From the NCBI GenBank assembly GCA_964599655.1, contig CAZRGV010000012.1:8115-72114 (forward strand): 64,000 bases of DNA, in the 5' to 3' direction. Shown here piece after piece: positions 45,045 to 53,922 of the stretch (positions are counted from its first letter, which is position 1; every line of letters begins with the position of its first letter). This DNA is from CAZRGV01 sp964599655. GTDB lineage: Bacteria > Planctomycetota > Planctomycetia > Isosphaerales > Isosphaeraceae. The position numbers and the translations under genes were made by a program. Below the pieces are notes generated by a model. The model saw only the letters and a program-made list of their open reading frames with translations. It was not told the DNA's origin and searched no databases.

Positions 45045-45073
45045 ATTATCGATTCCGCCCCCGAGAGGGTCAA
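45045..45073 (-). promoter_or_regulatory. Promoter of the 954-residue membrane protein gene
   Basis: TTGACC (45068-45073) and GATAAT (45045-45050) are 17 bases apart on the minus strand, about 65 bases before the TTG start. Confidence 0.6.
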
Positions 45074-45665
45074 CCAGCCTTCCGCTCGGCTTGGGGATTG
45101 CCGCCGCGGCTCGAGACGGCTCGTGCATCGGACTCGCGATCGGCGTCCTGCGGCTTCTCATGGCCCTACCGGCCCGGTTAAACCACCCGGCGAACCCTCC
45201 GGAGTCCCCCTTTAAGTTGGAGTGTCTCCGGCGTGGCACTCCCCGCGATCGGGACCGGCGAACGGCTCCTGGAAAAATCCTGGGACAGCTCGGATGCACT
45301 TGACGCTCAATCGTGAATGAGAGGTTGATGGTTCTCCTTGAGAGTCGGCCGGAGGAGTACGACCAAACCCGTTTTACCCACCGACATACCCCTTTCTTCA
45401 AGATTTGAGCGGACACGGATTCCATTATCCGACCACTCGACGAGCTGGGGTCACGCCCTTCCCTTCGCCCCGTCGAATGTCGAGTGAGAGACCATATCAT
45501 CGAACGCCTGCGAATGCGGGCAATGGCTGGCGTCCGGACTACGAGGCCTCCGATCGTGAGTCGGCGCGGTCGAGGTCCGCGCGGGTTTCCCGGGGATCGG
45601 GATGTCCGAGGCAACGGATCGGGCTATTAAGAAAGCGTTTGATTCGATAATTTTGAGGCAATACG
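45074..45665. other. 592-base region between divergent genes, nothing recognised
   Basis: Between the promoter of the large membrane protein gene and the acyltransferase gene. Reading frames here are short and have no ribosome sites. A GATAAT-like element shortly before the acyltransferase start has no partner at proper spacing. Confidence 0.5.
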
Positions 45666-46841
45666 ATGATTCCCCCCCTGGAACACAACCCCCGATACCA
45701 TGCGCTGGATCTTTGGCGTGGGTTGTTCTGTCTGGTCGTCGTGTTGGAACACGCGGGAGTGGCGCTCTGGCCGGGGATTTCCGATGCGAGCGGCTTCGAA
45801 CAAGGGCTCCGGCTAGCGATCGTCACTCCCTTGCGCTGGAACGTCGGAACGCCGCTGTTCTTTGTCATCAGCGGCTACTGCATCGCGGCCAGCACAGATG
45901 CCCACCGTCGCAAGGGGCACTCACCCTTGCGATTCTTGGCACGGAGGCTCTGGCGGATCTTCCCTTCCTACTGGGCCGCGCTGCTGGGTTTCGCCGTCGT
46001 CGTAACGGTGCTCGATCTGGTTGGCCTGGAGCGATGGCATCGTAGCGATCTATCGCTGGAGCTGGTGTCGTTGCATGAATTGAAGCCCTCGCAATGGTTG
46101 GGCAACCTGACACTAACCGAGACCTGGCGGCCTCGCGTCTGGGGAACGGAAGAGCTGATCTTCACTCGGGTCGCCTGGTCCCTCTGCTACCAGGAGCAGT
46201 TCTACCTGGTCTGCTTCCTGCTGCTGTTGGCCTTCCCGAGGCGATACTTTGGTGCGTTGGGGATGGCCACGGCGGTGATCGTGGGATTTCGCGTGGTGGC
46301 CTGGGACGCCGGGGCCTTGCACCGCTTCGATGGGATGTTCCCGAAGCTCTGGCACGAGTTCGCGGTGGGGCTAGCCGTGTTCTGGCGGCTGAACGCTCGG
46401 ACAACTCCGCTCTCGAGGCGGATGGTCGATCTGGGCCTGGTCGTGCTGCTTGGCCTGGCGTGCTGTTTCGGTTCGCGCTCGACGATCGCGGCCGCCGGGT
46501 TTGGTCTGGCGCTGATCGCGATGAGGCGGTGGGACGAGCCGATCCGGCAATGCACCTGGCTCGATCCCATCCGTGCATGCGGCCGTCGCTCGTACAGTAT
46601 CTACTTGATTCACCTGCCGGTTTGCCTGCTGGTGAACGCCGTGATCGGTTCGTTAGGGGTACGGGAGTTCTGGTTCCGGCTGGCGGTGATGATCCCGGCA
46701 TCACTTGCGATGTCGTTGCTGGTTGGCTGGGCCTTCCACCACTGGATCGACGTGAAATTTACGGAATTGCCCAAGTTCGGTTCGTCGCGACGCGGTCCGG
46801 CACCACTGACGAGCCTGAACCCGCTGCCGCGTGCCGGCTGA
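45666..46841 (+). CDS. Acyltransferase 3 (OafA/YrhL-type) membrane O-acyltransferase
   Basis: 391 residues with about ten membrane helices. The start HALDLWRGLFCLVVVLEHAG is the typical R-x-x-A-x-x-x-V-x-x-x-H lead of the family, followed by PLFFVISGYCIAASTD, FLARRLWRIFPSYWA (the R-R-x-x-R-x-x-P-x-x motif), WSLCYQEQFYLVCFLLLL and GRRSYSIYLIHLPV. It should transfer acyl groups to an envelope polysaccharide or lipid; the acceptor is unknown. Gene stands alone, divergent from the large TPR-like gene. Confidence 0.9.
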   Translation: MIPPLEHNPRYHALDLWRGLFCLVVVLEHAGVALWPGISDASGFEQGLRLAIVTPLRWNVGTPLFFVISGYCIAASTDAHRRKGHSPLRFLARRLWRIFPSYWAALLGFAVVVTVLDLVGLERWHRSDLSLELVSLHELKPSQWLGNLTLTETWRPRVWGTEELIFTRVAWSLCYQEQFYLVCFLLLLAFPRRYFGALGMATAVIVGFRVVAWDAGALHRFDGMFPKLWHEFAVGLAVFWRLNARTTPLSRRMVDLGLVVLLGLACCFGSRSTIAAAGFGLALIAMRRWDEPIRQCTWLDPIRACGRRSYSIYLIHLPVCLLVNAVIGSLGVREFWFRLAVMIPASLAMSLLVGWAFHHWIDVKFTELPKFGSSRRGPAPLTSLNPLPRAG

Positions 46842-46912
46842 GCCGGCGTCGGCCTGAGAAGATGGCGAGGGTTATTCCGGCTGACGGAGACAAACCGGGC
46901 TGGTCACCGTTT

Positions 46913-46942
46913 TTGACTTGAGCCGGAGCCCGGTTGTATAGT
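46913..46942 (+). promoter_or_regulatory. Promoter of the HtrA-like gene
   Basis: TTGACT (46913-46918) and TATAGT (46937-46942) are 18 bases apart, about 107 bases before the start codon. No CpxR- or sigma-E-like box was identified. Confidence 0.6.
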
Positions 46943-47048
46943 TGGTGGGTAATGGATGGTGAACCATTATCGACGGATAACGTCGCACGGTTTGCCATTG
47001 CGTCTCGCCCGCTCGCAACTTCCGCTCTGGCGAGGAGATCCGCCGACC

Positions 47049-48599
47049 ATGCCCCGCCCTGCCTCCCCGCTGCTCTGGTTGGCCACTCTTTCGATCGGTG
47101 TCGTCCTGGGGTTGGTTATCGGGCGAGGCGCCGTGCCGCTCTCAGCCCAGGCAGGTGCACCGAAACAAGCCCTGGATACCGACGAGGCAGCGCGGCAGGC
47201 TTCCGAGGGATCTGAGGATGCCGTTTACCGCGAACTAGCGCGCCAGTACGAGCGATTTCGTTCAATCGATCAGACGTTCGAGCTGGTATCCAAGATCGTT
47301 TCACCCGCGGTCGTTCACATTGTCTCAAAGAAAAGCGGTCCCGATGAGTCGGGTCGGATGACACGATTCGAGGAAACCGGCTCGGGTGTGATCGTGCGAT
47401 CGGACCGAGCCCCTGGCTGCTTCGTCCTGACCAACAACCACGTGGTCGAGGGTTCCATCGCCGACGACATCAGCGTCTACCTTCACGACGGCCGAGTGAT
47501 CCGCCCCGATCAGTTCTGGGCCGACCAGAAAGTCGACATCGCCGTCCTCAAGTTCAGTCGATCGGATCTACCGGTCGCTCGACTGGGCAATAGCGACGAG
47601 GCCACCGTGGGAACCTGGGTGCTCGCCATGGGTAGTCCGTTCGGCCTAACGCACTCGGTCAGCCACGGGATCATCAGCGCCCGAGGCCGCTATGAAGAGG
47701 AACTCGAAGACGACGGCGTCGAGAACCAGGACTTCCTACAGACCGATGCCGCGATCAATCCGGGCAACTCCGGCGGACCGCTGGTCAACCTCAAGGGCGA
47801 AGTAGTCGGCATCAACACCGCCATCGCATCGAACGGTGGAGGGAGCGAAGGGGTCGGCTTCAGCATTCCGATCAACCTGGCACGTTGGGCCATGAACCAG
47901 CTCGTGACCAATCACCGCGTCAGCCGCGGCGCGATCGGCGTTCGTCTCGAAGAACTCGACCCTCAGTCGGCCATTCAGCTTGGTCTCGAGCGTCCTCGAG
48001 GCGCCCGAATCCACCTGGTTCAAGACGGCTCACCGGCCGCTTTGGGGGGGCTTCGCGCTGGCGACGTGATTCTCAAGTATAATGGCATTAACGTCATCGA
48101 CTATAACCATCTGATCAATTTGGTGTCGATGACCCCCATTGGAGAAACGGCCGAGGTTGTCGTCTGGCGAGATCGACGGGCCATTCCTTTGAAGGTGACG
48201 GTGGCCGATCGGGGCGCGATCGTGTCTCAGCCACCAGCGCCGGCCGGTCGCGCGAGTCCCGGTGGCTTGCTGCGACGTCCACCCGTCCCAGGCCCGCTGC
48301 CGACGCCGGCCGATCTGGGACTGGATCTGGTGGTCATCGACAGTGCTTCCACCGCGCGGCGCTATGGCCTCGAGGAATCCCTGAGGGGCGTCCTTGTCGC
48401 GAAGGTTGACGCGTCGAGCCGATTATCGCCTTACCTGAAGCCCTTCGACCTGATCCAGGCCATCGACGGTCAGCCGGTACGATCAACCAGCGACGTCCTT
48501 CAATCGATCGGCAAGCCGGGCCATCGGAGTCCCTTGGAGCTCAACCTGCAGCGTTCGATTGACGGTTCGTTTCAGGATCGGACGATCCGCATTCCTTGA
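47049..48599 (+). CDS. HtrA/DegP-like trypsin-type protease with two PDZ domains
   Basis: 516 residues: an N-terminal membrane anchor or signal (8-33), a short coiled segment, the S1C protease domain (about 70-300), PDZ1 (about 300-395, GAIGVRLEEL...GARIHLVQDGSPAALGGLRAGDVILKYNG), a Pro-rich linker, and PDZ2 (about 430-516). The catalytic triad is His131 (TNNHVV), Asp163 (KVDIAVLKF) and Ser241 (INPGNSGGPL). It should degrade damaged proteins in the periplasm. ATG 47049 is chosen because it precedes the anchor and has GAGGAG upstream; the frame is open another 31 codons. Confidence 0.92.
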   Translation: MPRPASPLLWLATLSIGVVLGLVIGRGAVPLSAQAGAPKQALDTDEAARQASEGSEDAVYRELARQYERFRSIDQTFELVSKIVSPAVVHIVSKKSGPDESGRMTRFEETGSGVIVRSDRAPGCFVLTNNHVVEGSIADDISVYLHDGRVIRPDQFWADQKVDIAVLKFSRSDLPVARLGNSDEATVGTWVLAMGSPFGLTHSVSHGIISARGRYEEELEDDGVENQDFLQTDAAINPGNSGGPLVNLKGEVVGINTAIASNGGGSEGVGFSIPINLARWAMNQLVTNHRVSRGAIGVRLEELDPQSAIQLGLERPRGARIHLVQDGSPAALGGLRAGDVILKYNGINVIDYNHLINLVSMTPIGETAEVVVWRDRRAIPLKVTVADRGAIVSQPPAPAGRASPGGLLRRPPVPGPLPTPADLGLDLVVIDSASTARRYGLEESLRGVLVAKVDASSRLSPYLKPFDLIQAIDGQPVRSTSDVLQSIGKPGHRSPLELNLQRSIDGSFQDRTIRIP

Positions 48600-48799
48600 T
48601 GGCGAACGCCAAGATTCCGGCGCCGACCGTTGGAGGAAATCGGGAAAGGGCAGCACGAGGGCGTGTTGGCACCCGCACAGAGAGTGGCGATTCCCCAGGA
48701 TTGCGGCTTGGATTTTGGTCCCAAAGAGGTGTTCCACGGTCGTCCGATCCGACACAATCGCACGGTCGATCGAAGAACACCAGGAGTCAGTCGACGGTC

Positions 48800-49438
48800 A
48801 TGAAGGCGAAATCGCTTCGCGTGGAATACACCCGCGCTACCCTGCTGGAGTCGGAGGCTGATCCCGATCCGTTTCGCCAGTTCCTCGGCTGGTTCGACGA
48901 CGCGTTGGCGTCAGGTGTTCCGGAGCCAAACGCCATGACTCTAGCCACGGCTGACGAACACGGGCGGCCCTCGGCCCGGATCGTGCTGCTGAAGGGGTTC
49001 GACGAGCGTGGGTTCGCCTTCTTCACGAACTATGAGAGCCGCAAGGGCCACGAGATGAAGGTCAACCCATTCGCGTCGCTGGTCTTCTTCTGGCCCGAGC
49101 TGGAACGCCAGGTCCGCATCGATGGACGCGTCGAGCGAGTTTCCGACGCGGAGTCGGATGCCTACTTTCACAGCAGGCCAGCAGGGGCTCGGCTCGGTGC
49201 TTGGGCGTCGGAGCAGAGCACGGTGGTGCCGGATCGTAGCCTGTTGGAGGCCCGGCTTCGTGAGCTGGAACAGAAGCACCCCGACGGCGAGATTCCTCGA
49301 CCTCCGCACTGGGGCGGATTCCGAGTGGTTCCTGATATGATCGAATTCTGGCAAGGGCGGCCGAACCGGCTCCATGACCGGCTTTGTTACCGACTTCAGC
49401 CCGATGGTGGTTGGCGGTTCGTTCGCCTGGCTCCTTGA
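48800..49438 (+). CDS. pdxH: Pyridoxamine 5'-phosphate oxidase
   Basis: 212 residues. All main PdxH blocks are present: LATADEHGRPSARIVLLKGFDERGFAFFTNYESRKGHEMKVNPFASLVFFWPELERQVRIDGRVERV (FMN and substrate region), SDAYFHSRPAGARLGAWASEQS, and the C-terminal EFWQGRPNRLHDRLCYRL...W. It makes pyridoxal 5'-phosphate with FMN and oxygen. The ATG at 48800 has AGGAG 13 bases upstream. Confidence 0.96.
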   Translation: MKAKSLRVEYTRATLLESEADPDPFRQFLGWFDDALASGVPEPNAMTLATADEHGRPSARIVLLKGFDERGFAFFTNYESRKGHEMKVNPFASLVFFWPELERQVRIDGRVERVSDAESDAYFHSRPAGARLGAWASEQSTVVPDRSLLEARLRELEQKHPDGEIPRPPHWGGFRVVPDMIEFWQGRPNRLHDRLCYRLQPDGGWRFVRLAP

Positions 49439-49567
49439 TCGCGATCGGTCGTTCGCACCGAGATTCGGACCGTGTTACGTCCAGTAGAAACCAGAGGACA
49501 CGAGCGGTCCCGCTTGGCAAGCGGCATCGCGAACGCGTATCCTCGTGGAGAGTTTCTGCTGGAGGAG

Positions 49568-50140
49568 ATGACGTTGAACGATCGGGAAGGCCAGCGATTG
49601 CTCTGGCATGCCACAACGATCCTTTCGGTCCGCCGAGGTGGTATGGTCGCCGTCGGCGGTGACGGCCAGGTGACGCTCGGCAACACAGTAATGAAGGCCG
49701 ACGCCGTCAAGGTCCGCAAGCTGCTCGACGGGCAGGTGCTCGTCGGTTTTGCCGGCAGCGCGGCCGATGGCTTCGCCTTGCTCGAGCGGTTCGAATCGAA
49801 GCTCAAGGACTTCCCCGGGAATGTTCCCCGAGCCGCTACCGAGCTCGCCAAACTCTGGCGCACCGACCGGGTGCTCCGAAGACTGGAGGCGCTTCTGGTC
49901 GTGGCCGATGCCCGGCATAGTCTGTTGCTCAGCGGCTCGGGAGACGTGATCCAGCCGACCGACGGCGTGCTCTCGGCTGGATCGGGTGGAGGCTTTGCTC
50001 TGGCGGCGGCCCGCGCCTTGATGAAACACACGCAGCTCTCGGCGGCCGAAATCGTTCGCGAATCGCTCCTGATCGCGGGAGGGATCGACATTTATACCAA
50101 TGGCCACTTGACGGTGGAGGAACTGCCGTGCGCGAGCTGA
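49568..50140 (+). CDS. hslV: HslV peptidase subunit of the HslUV protease
   Basis: 190 residues. The mature protein begins at TTILSVRRGGMVAVGGDGQVTLGNTVMK with catalytic Thr16 after a 15-residue propeptide (ending LLWHA), unusual because most HslV proteins have only a Met removed. GFAGSAADGFALLERFE and SGSGDVIQPTDGVLSAGSGGGFALAAARAL are standard. It forms the proteolytic dodecamer with HslU. It overlaps the hslU start by 13 bases. ATG 49568 has GGAGG very close (2 bases). Confidence 0.93.
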   Translation: MTLNDREGQRLLWHATTILSVRRGGMVAVGGDGQVTLGNTVMKADAVKVRKLLDGQVLVGFAGSAADGFALLERFESKLKDFPGNVPRAATELAKLWRTDRVLRRLEALLVVADARHSLLLSGSGDVIQPTDGVLSAGSGGGFALAAARALMKHTQLSAAEIVRESLLIAGGIDIYTNGHLTVEELPCAS

Positions 50141-51480
50141 CTCCCCGCGAGATTGTCGCCGAGCTGGATCGGGACATCGTCGGCCAGGCCGACGCCAAGC
50201 GCGCGGTGGCCCTGGCGGTGCGGAACCGCTGGCGACGACAGCAACTCTCCGAAGATCTGCGCGATCAGGTCACGCCCAAGAACATCATGCTGATCGGTCC
50301 GACCGGCGTGGGCAAGACCGAAATCGCGCGCAGGCTGGCCGCGATGATCGGCGCTCCGTTCGTCAAGGTCGAAGCGACGAAGTACACCGAGGTCGGCTAC
50401 GTCGGCCGTGATGTCGAGGGAATGATTCGCGATCTGGTGGAAGCGGCGGTCTTGCTGGTAAAAGCCCAGGAGCAAGAACGTGTCGCGACCGAGGCCAGGG
50501 AACGGGCCGAAAACCGATTGCTCGACCTGCTCATTCCCCCCGCGCCCACGACCTGGATCGACCCCAATTCTCCCGAGGCCGACGAAGCGGCTGAGCGTCG
50601 CAAGCGAACTCGGGAGAAGATGAAAACACGGCTCGAAGCTGGGGAGTTGGAGGACCGTGAGGTCGAAATCACCATTCCCGGCCGGGCGATGGCCCCGGTT
50701 TCGATTCTCGGCGCCGGGAATCTCGAACAGATGGAGATGGACCTCCAAGGCATGTTCGAGAAGCTGGTTCCCAAGCCATCTCAGACGCGAACGATGACTG
50801 TCCGGGACGCCCGGCCCATCCTGATTACCCAGGAAACCGAGGCCCTGATCGAGCCGGAGAAAGTCAACCAGGCCGCCGTGAGCCTCGCCGAGGCTTCGGG
50901 CATGGTCTTCCTTGACGAGATTGACAAGATCGCTGGCGACGATGGTGGCCGAGGTCCCGACGTCTCTCGCCAGGGCGTGCAACGCGACCTCCTGCCGATC
51001 GTGGAGGGAACAACGGTCAACACCAAGTACGGCCCGGTCCGTACCGACTACATCCTGTTCATCGCGGCGGGGGCCTTTCATAAGTCAAGACCATCCGATC
51101 TGATGCCCGAGCTCCAAGGGCGGTTCCCAATTCGAGTCGAACTGCAGGACCTGACGCGAGACGACTTCGCTCGCATCCTTCGAGAGCCGAGGGCCTCGCT
51201 CATCAAGCAATATCAGGCGTTACTGGCAACCGAGGGTCTTGACGCGAGGTTCACCGACGATGCGATCGACGCCATGGCCGACATCGCGCACCAGGTTAAC
51301 CGCTCAACCCAGAATATCGGCGCTCGCCGTCTCCACACGATTCTCGAACGCGTGCTCGAAGACATCAGCTTTGACGCTCCCGATCGGAAGGATCGGCGAG
51401 TCGAGATCGATGCCTCGTACGTCCGGCAGCGACTCGATCCCCTAGTCAAGGATGAGGATCTCAGTCGCTTCATCCTCTGA
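50128..51480 (+). CDS. hslU: HslU ATPase subunit of the HslUV protease
   Basis: 450 residues from a GTG with GGAGG about 7 bases upstream. Blocks: ELTPREIVAELDRDIVGQADAKRAVALAVRNRWRRQQL, Walker A IGPTGVGKTE, VEATKYTEVGYVGRDVEG, Walker B MVFLDEIDKIA, the sensor-2 domain GARRLHTILERVLEDISFDAP, and the closing LSRFIL, which matches the C-terminal tail that inserts into HslV. A full HslU with I-domain (about 110-230). It unfolds proteins and feeds them to HslV. Confidence 0.96.
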   Translation: MRELTPREIVAELDRDIVGQADAKRAVALAVRNRWRRQQLSEDLRDQVTPKNIMLIGPTGVGKTEIARRLAAMIGAPFVKVEATKYTEVGYVGRDVEGMIRDLVEAAVLLVKAQEQERVATEARERAENRLLDLLIPPAPTTWIDPNSPEADEAAERRKRTREKMKTRLEAGELEDREVEITIPGRAMAPVSILGAGNLEQMEMDLQGMFEKLVPKPSQTRTMTVRDARPILITQETEALIEPEKVNQAAVSLAEASGMVFLDEIDKIAGDDGGRGPDVSRQGVQRDLLPIVEGTTVNTKYGPVRTDYILFIAAGAFHKSRPSDLMPELQGRFPIRVELQDLTRDDFARILREPRASLIKQYQALLATEGLDARFTDDAIDAMADIAHQVNRSTQNIGARRLHTILERVLEDISFDAPDRKDRRVEIDASYVRQRLDPLVKDEDLSRFIL

Positions 51481-51518
51481 TCGTCGCATATTCCGAGCAT
51501 CTGATAGCAACCCAACCC

Positions 51519-51989
51519 ATGAAACAAGGCACAACCTTCTTGATTCGTCGCGTGACCATCGGACTGGCAATCAGCCTGGGAACTACGGCATTCGGTTGCG
51601 GCGGTACGACATTCCAGTCGGTCGACGGCGAGCCGCCGAAGCTGCCAGCGGTCGAAACGATCACGTCGTGTGAGATCGAAATCCTCCGCAACGATGCGCC
51701 CGGTGTCTGGACGCCCGCAATCGCGAAGATCGAAAATCCCGAGCAAATCAAACGTGTTCACTACCTGCTTCAGGCCGGCAAGCCCTGGTCCGTGTCGGAG
51801 GAGCAGCCGATCAACGGGGACGTGAAATTTCATCTAAGGGACAAGACCACCATCCAGTACGACCTCATGCAGCCGGGCTTCTTCCGGGTGCACAATGCCC
51901 AGGACGCTCCCTGGATGCTGTACGACTCACTGGGTCTCGGGGCGCTGGCCGGACAGGCGGCCTCGGCCCCGCCGACAATCGCGGAATGA
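51519..51989 (+). CDS. Putative lipoprotein downstream of hslVU
   Basis: 156 residues. A basic start and hydrophobic core end in the lipobox-like TTAFGCGG (Cys27), so it is probably a lipoprotein. The rest has ITSCEIEILRNDAPGVWTPAIAKIENPEQIKRVHYLLQAGKPW and KFHLRDKTTIQYDLMQPGFFRVH; I recognise no family. It starts 38 bases after hslU and may be co-transcribed with it and the acidic gene after it. Confidence 0.65.
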   Translation: MKQGTTFLIRRVTIGLAISLGTTAFGCGGTTFQSVDGEPPKLPAVETITSCEIEILRNDAPGVWTPAIAKIENPEQIKRVHYLLQAGKPWSVSEEQPINGDVKFHLRDKTTIQYDLMQPGFFRVHNAQDAPWMLYDSLGLGALAGQAASAPPTIAE

Positions 51990-52037
51990 ATCATTGATGA
52001 CCGAACCGACACCAATATAGCAAGGAATGCGATCATC

Positions 52038-52565
52038 ATGTCCGAATCCGACCTTCCGCTTCTAAACATCTACGAGGTTGAGACCGTCGACGGAATCCGA
52101 CACCTGATCGGGTTCCTCGACCCAGTCCTCGCCGGCTCGATCGGCATCGACTCGAGGGCGATGATCGGTGAGTTCACTCCAGGGCCAGACGGCGACTTTG
52201 ACGCCGAGACTTTCGAGATTAACCCAGAGTTCATCGACGCTTTCACGGAATTCATGAATGAGCAAACCGCTCATTCTCCCGAGCTGGTGGAAGGGGCCCG
52301 ATCGATTCCCGGCCAGCGGCTTTACCTGGTCGATCCTCGCAATCAGACCGAGTCGGACGAAGATCCACCCAGCGAAGATGTTCTGGGCTGCTTCTCGGTC
52401 GATGATTCGGGCCAGATTGTTCCCGACTCCTTCGAGTACAACGAGGAGCACCTCTGGTTCAGTCCCGAGTCGGGAGTCTCAGGAATTCTCTACGACCGGA
52501 ACTTTTATGACTGGCTTCATCCCGAGTCGGTGCAAGGAGATGGCTCGGAATCGCAATCGGATTAA
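52038..52565 (+). CDS. Acidic hypothetical protein
   Basis: 175 residues, strongly acidic, with no signal peptide or membrane helix. The start MSESDLPLLNIYEVETVDGIRHLIGFLDPVLAGSIGIDSRAMIGEFTPG looks like a folded domain; the end is Glu/Ser/Asp-rich. I do not recognise it. It follows the lipoprotein gene by 48 bases on the same strand and is convergent with the flavoprotein gene, 46 bases away. Confidence 0.55.
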   Translation: MSESDLPLLNIYEVETVDGIRHLIGFLDPVLAGSIGIDSRAMIGEFTPGPDGDFDAETFEINPEFIDAFTEFMNEQTAHSPELVEGARSIPGQRLYLVDPRNQTESDEDPPSEDVLGCFSVDDSGQIVPDSFEYNEEHLWFSPESGVSGILYDRNFYDWLHPESVQGDGSESQSD

Positions 52566-52611
52566 TGTCGATTCCCTGGCCGGAATCGCGGGATGGGCCT
52601 TGGTACGATTT

Positions 52612-53922
52612 TCAGACCGACGCGCCCGCGAGCCAGCCCGTGCTCCACGCAGCCTGGAAGTTGTAACCGCCGATCTGCCCATCGAGGTCGAGGACTTCGC
52701 CAATGAAGTAAAGACCGGGCTGACGGCGGCTTTCCATCGTCTCGGCATGCACCTCGTCGAGTGAAACGCCGCCACTGGTCACCTCGGCCTTGCCGAAGCC
52801 CAACGTTCCAGTCACGGGGAGACGTAATCCCTTGAGGTTGGCGACCAGTCGTCGACGCTCATCCCGACCCAGTTCAGGGCCCATCCGATCGAGCGGAATG
52901 CCGGAAAGTTCAAGGATCGTCTCGGCCAATCGTCGGGGAATGCCCGGCGGGAGGAGGTTGATCACGGCTGGTCGACCCCTCCGGCTGGCTGCGGCGAGGT
53001 GCTGATCGAGGGTCTCGGCGCGCTGGTCGGGCACGAAGTCGAGCGCGAGTTGCAGCGACTCCGGACGATCGTGGCGCGCCACGCATCGGCTGACATCCAG
53101 AATGGCCGGACCGGTCAGTCCGAAGTGCGCGAACAGACCGGCCACTCGACGCTCCATCAAGGCGGGGCCCGTCGGGCCAAAAACGGCGACCTTCGCGTCG
53201 GGAACGGTCAGTCCCTTGAGTGCGGCGACCCAGTCGGCCGCAACCCGGATCGGTACCAGCGCGGGTCTGGGCTCGACGATCGTGTGGCCAAATCTTCGGG
53301 CAATTCCATATCCATCACCCGTGGTGCCGCTCCCGGGGTACGATTGCCCTCCCACCGCAACAACTACGTGACGCGCCCGGATCTCCCCATGAATCAAGAG
53401 GACCCGAAAGCCTCCTTCATCGAGCCGTTCGACTCCGATCGCGGGACATTCGGTTCGGAGCGTCGCGCCGGATCGTTCCAGCCGCCCGACAAGCCCGGCC
53501 AGAACGTCGGCGGCGCGGTCGGAAACGGGGAAGATCTTGCCGTTCCCCTCGATCTTCGTCGCGACCCCCTCCCCTTCGAAGAACATGATCGTCCGCTCGA
53601 CGCTTAACGCCTTCAACGACGGGCCGAGAAATGAACCTCCCGGCCCGAACGCCTGCTGGATGCTTCTTGCCCCTCGTGCCTGAGACGGATCATAGGCCGG
53701 GTCGATGGGGCCGGAGATGCCTCGAAGATCGCGCAGACCTCGTGCATTGGTCAGGTTGCAACGGGTACCGCCCGACATCAGAATCTTCACGCCTGGCCGG
53801 CGATTCTTCTCCAGCAAGATGACTGACCGACCCCGTTCCGCCGCGTGGATGGCCGCCATAAGGCCCGCGGCCCCCGCGCCCAGGATAGCGACGTCCACCT
53901 CGCCGCTCGTAAGATTGTTCAT
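52612..53922 (-). CDS. BaiN/HI0933-type FAD-dependent oxidoreductase
   Basis: 436 residues. The N-terminal dinucleotide-binding motif VAILGAGAAGLMAAIHAAERGRSVILLEKN is followed by MSGGTRCNLTNA (a family hallmark near residue 50), VVAVGGQSYPGSGTTGDGYGIARRFGH, TVPDAKV, GLFAHFGLTGPAILDVSR, VTSGGVSLDEVHAETMESRRQPGLYFIGEVLDLDGQIGGYNFQAAWSTGWLAG. These are the aminoacetone-oxidase/BaiN family marks. Its reaction is uncertain. The ATG at 53922 overlaps the stop of the upstream DUF1501 gene by 4 bases (ATGA). Confidence 0.9.
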   Translation of the reverse strand: MNNLTSGEVDVAILGAGAAGLMAAIHAAERGRSVILLEKNRRPGVKILMSGGTRCNLTNARGLRDLRGISGPIDPAYDPSQARGARSIQQAFGPGGSFLGPSLKALSVERTIMFFEGEGVATKIEGNGKIFPVSDRAADVLAGLVGRLERSGATLRTECPAIGVERLDEGGFRVLLIHGEIRARHVVVAVGGQSYPGSGTTGDGYGIARRFGHTIVEPRPALVPIRVAADWVAALKGLTVPDAKVAVFGPTGPALMERRVAGLFAHFGLTGPAILDVSRCVARHDRPESLQLALDFVPDQRAETLDQHLAAASRRGRPAVINLLPPGIPRRLAETILELSGIPLDRMGPELGRDERRRLVANLKGLRLPVTGTLGFGKAEVTSGGVSLDEVHAETMESRRQPGLYFIGEVLDLDGQIGGYNFQAAWSTGWLAGASV

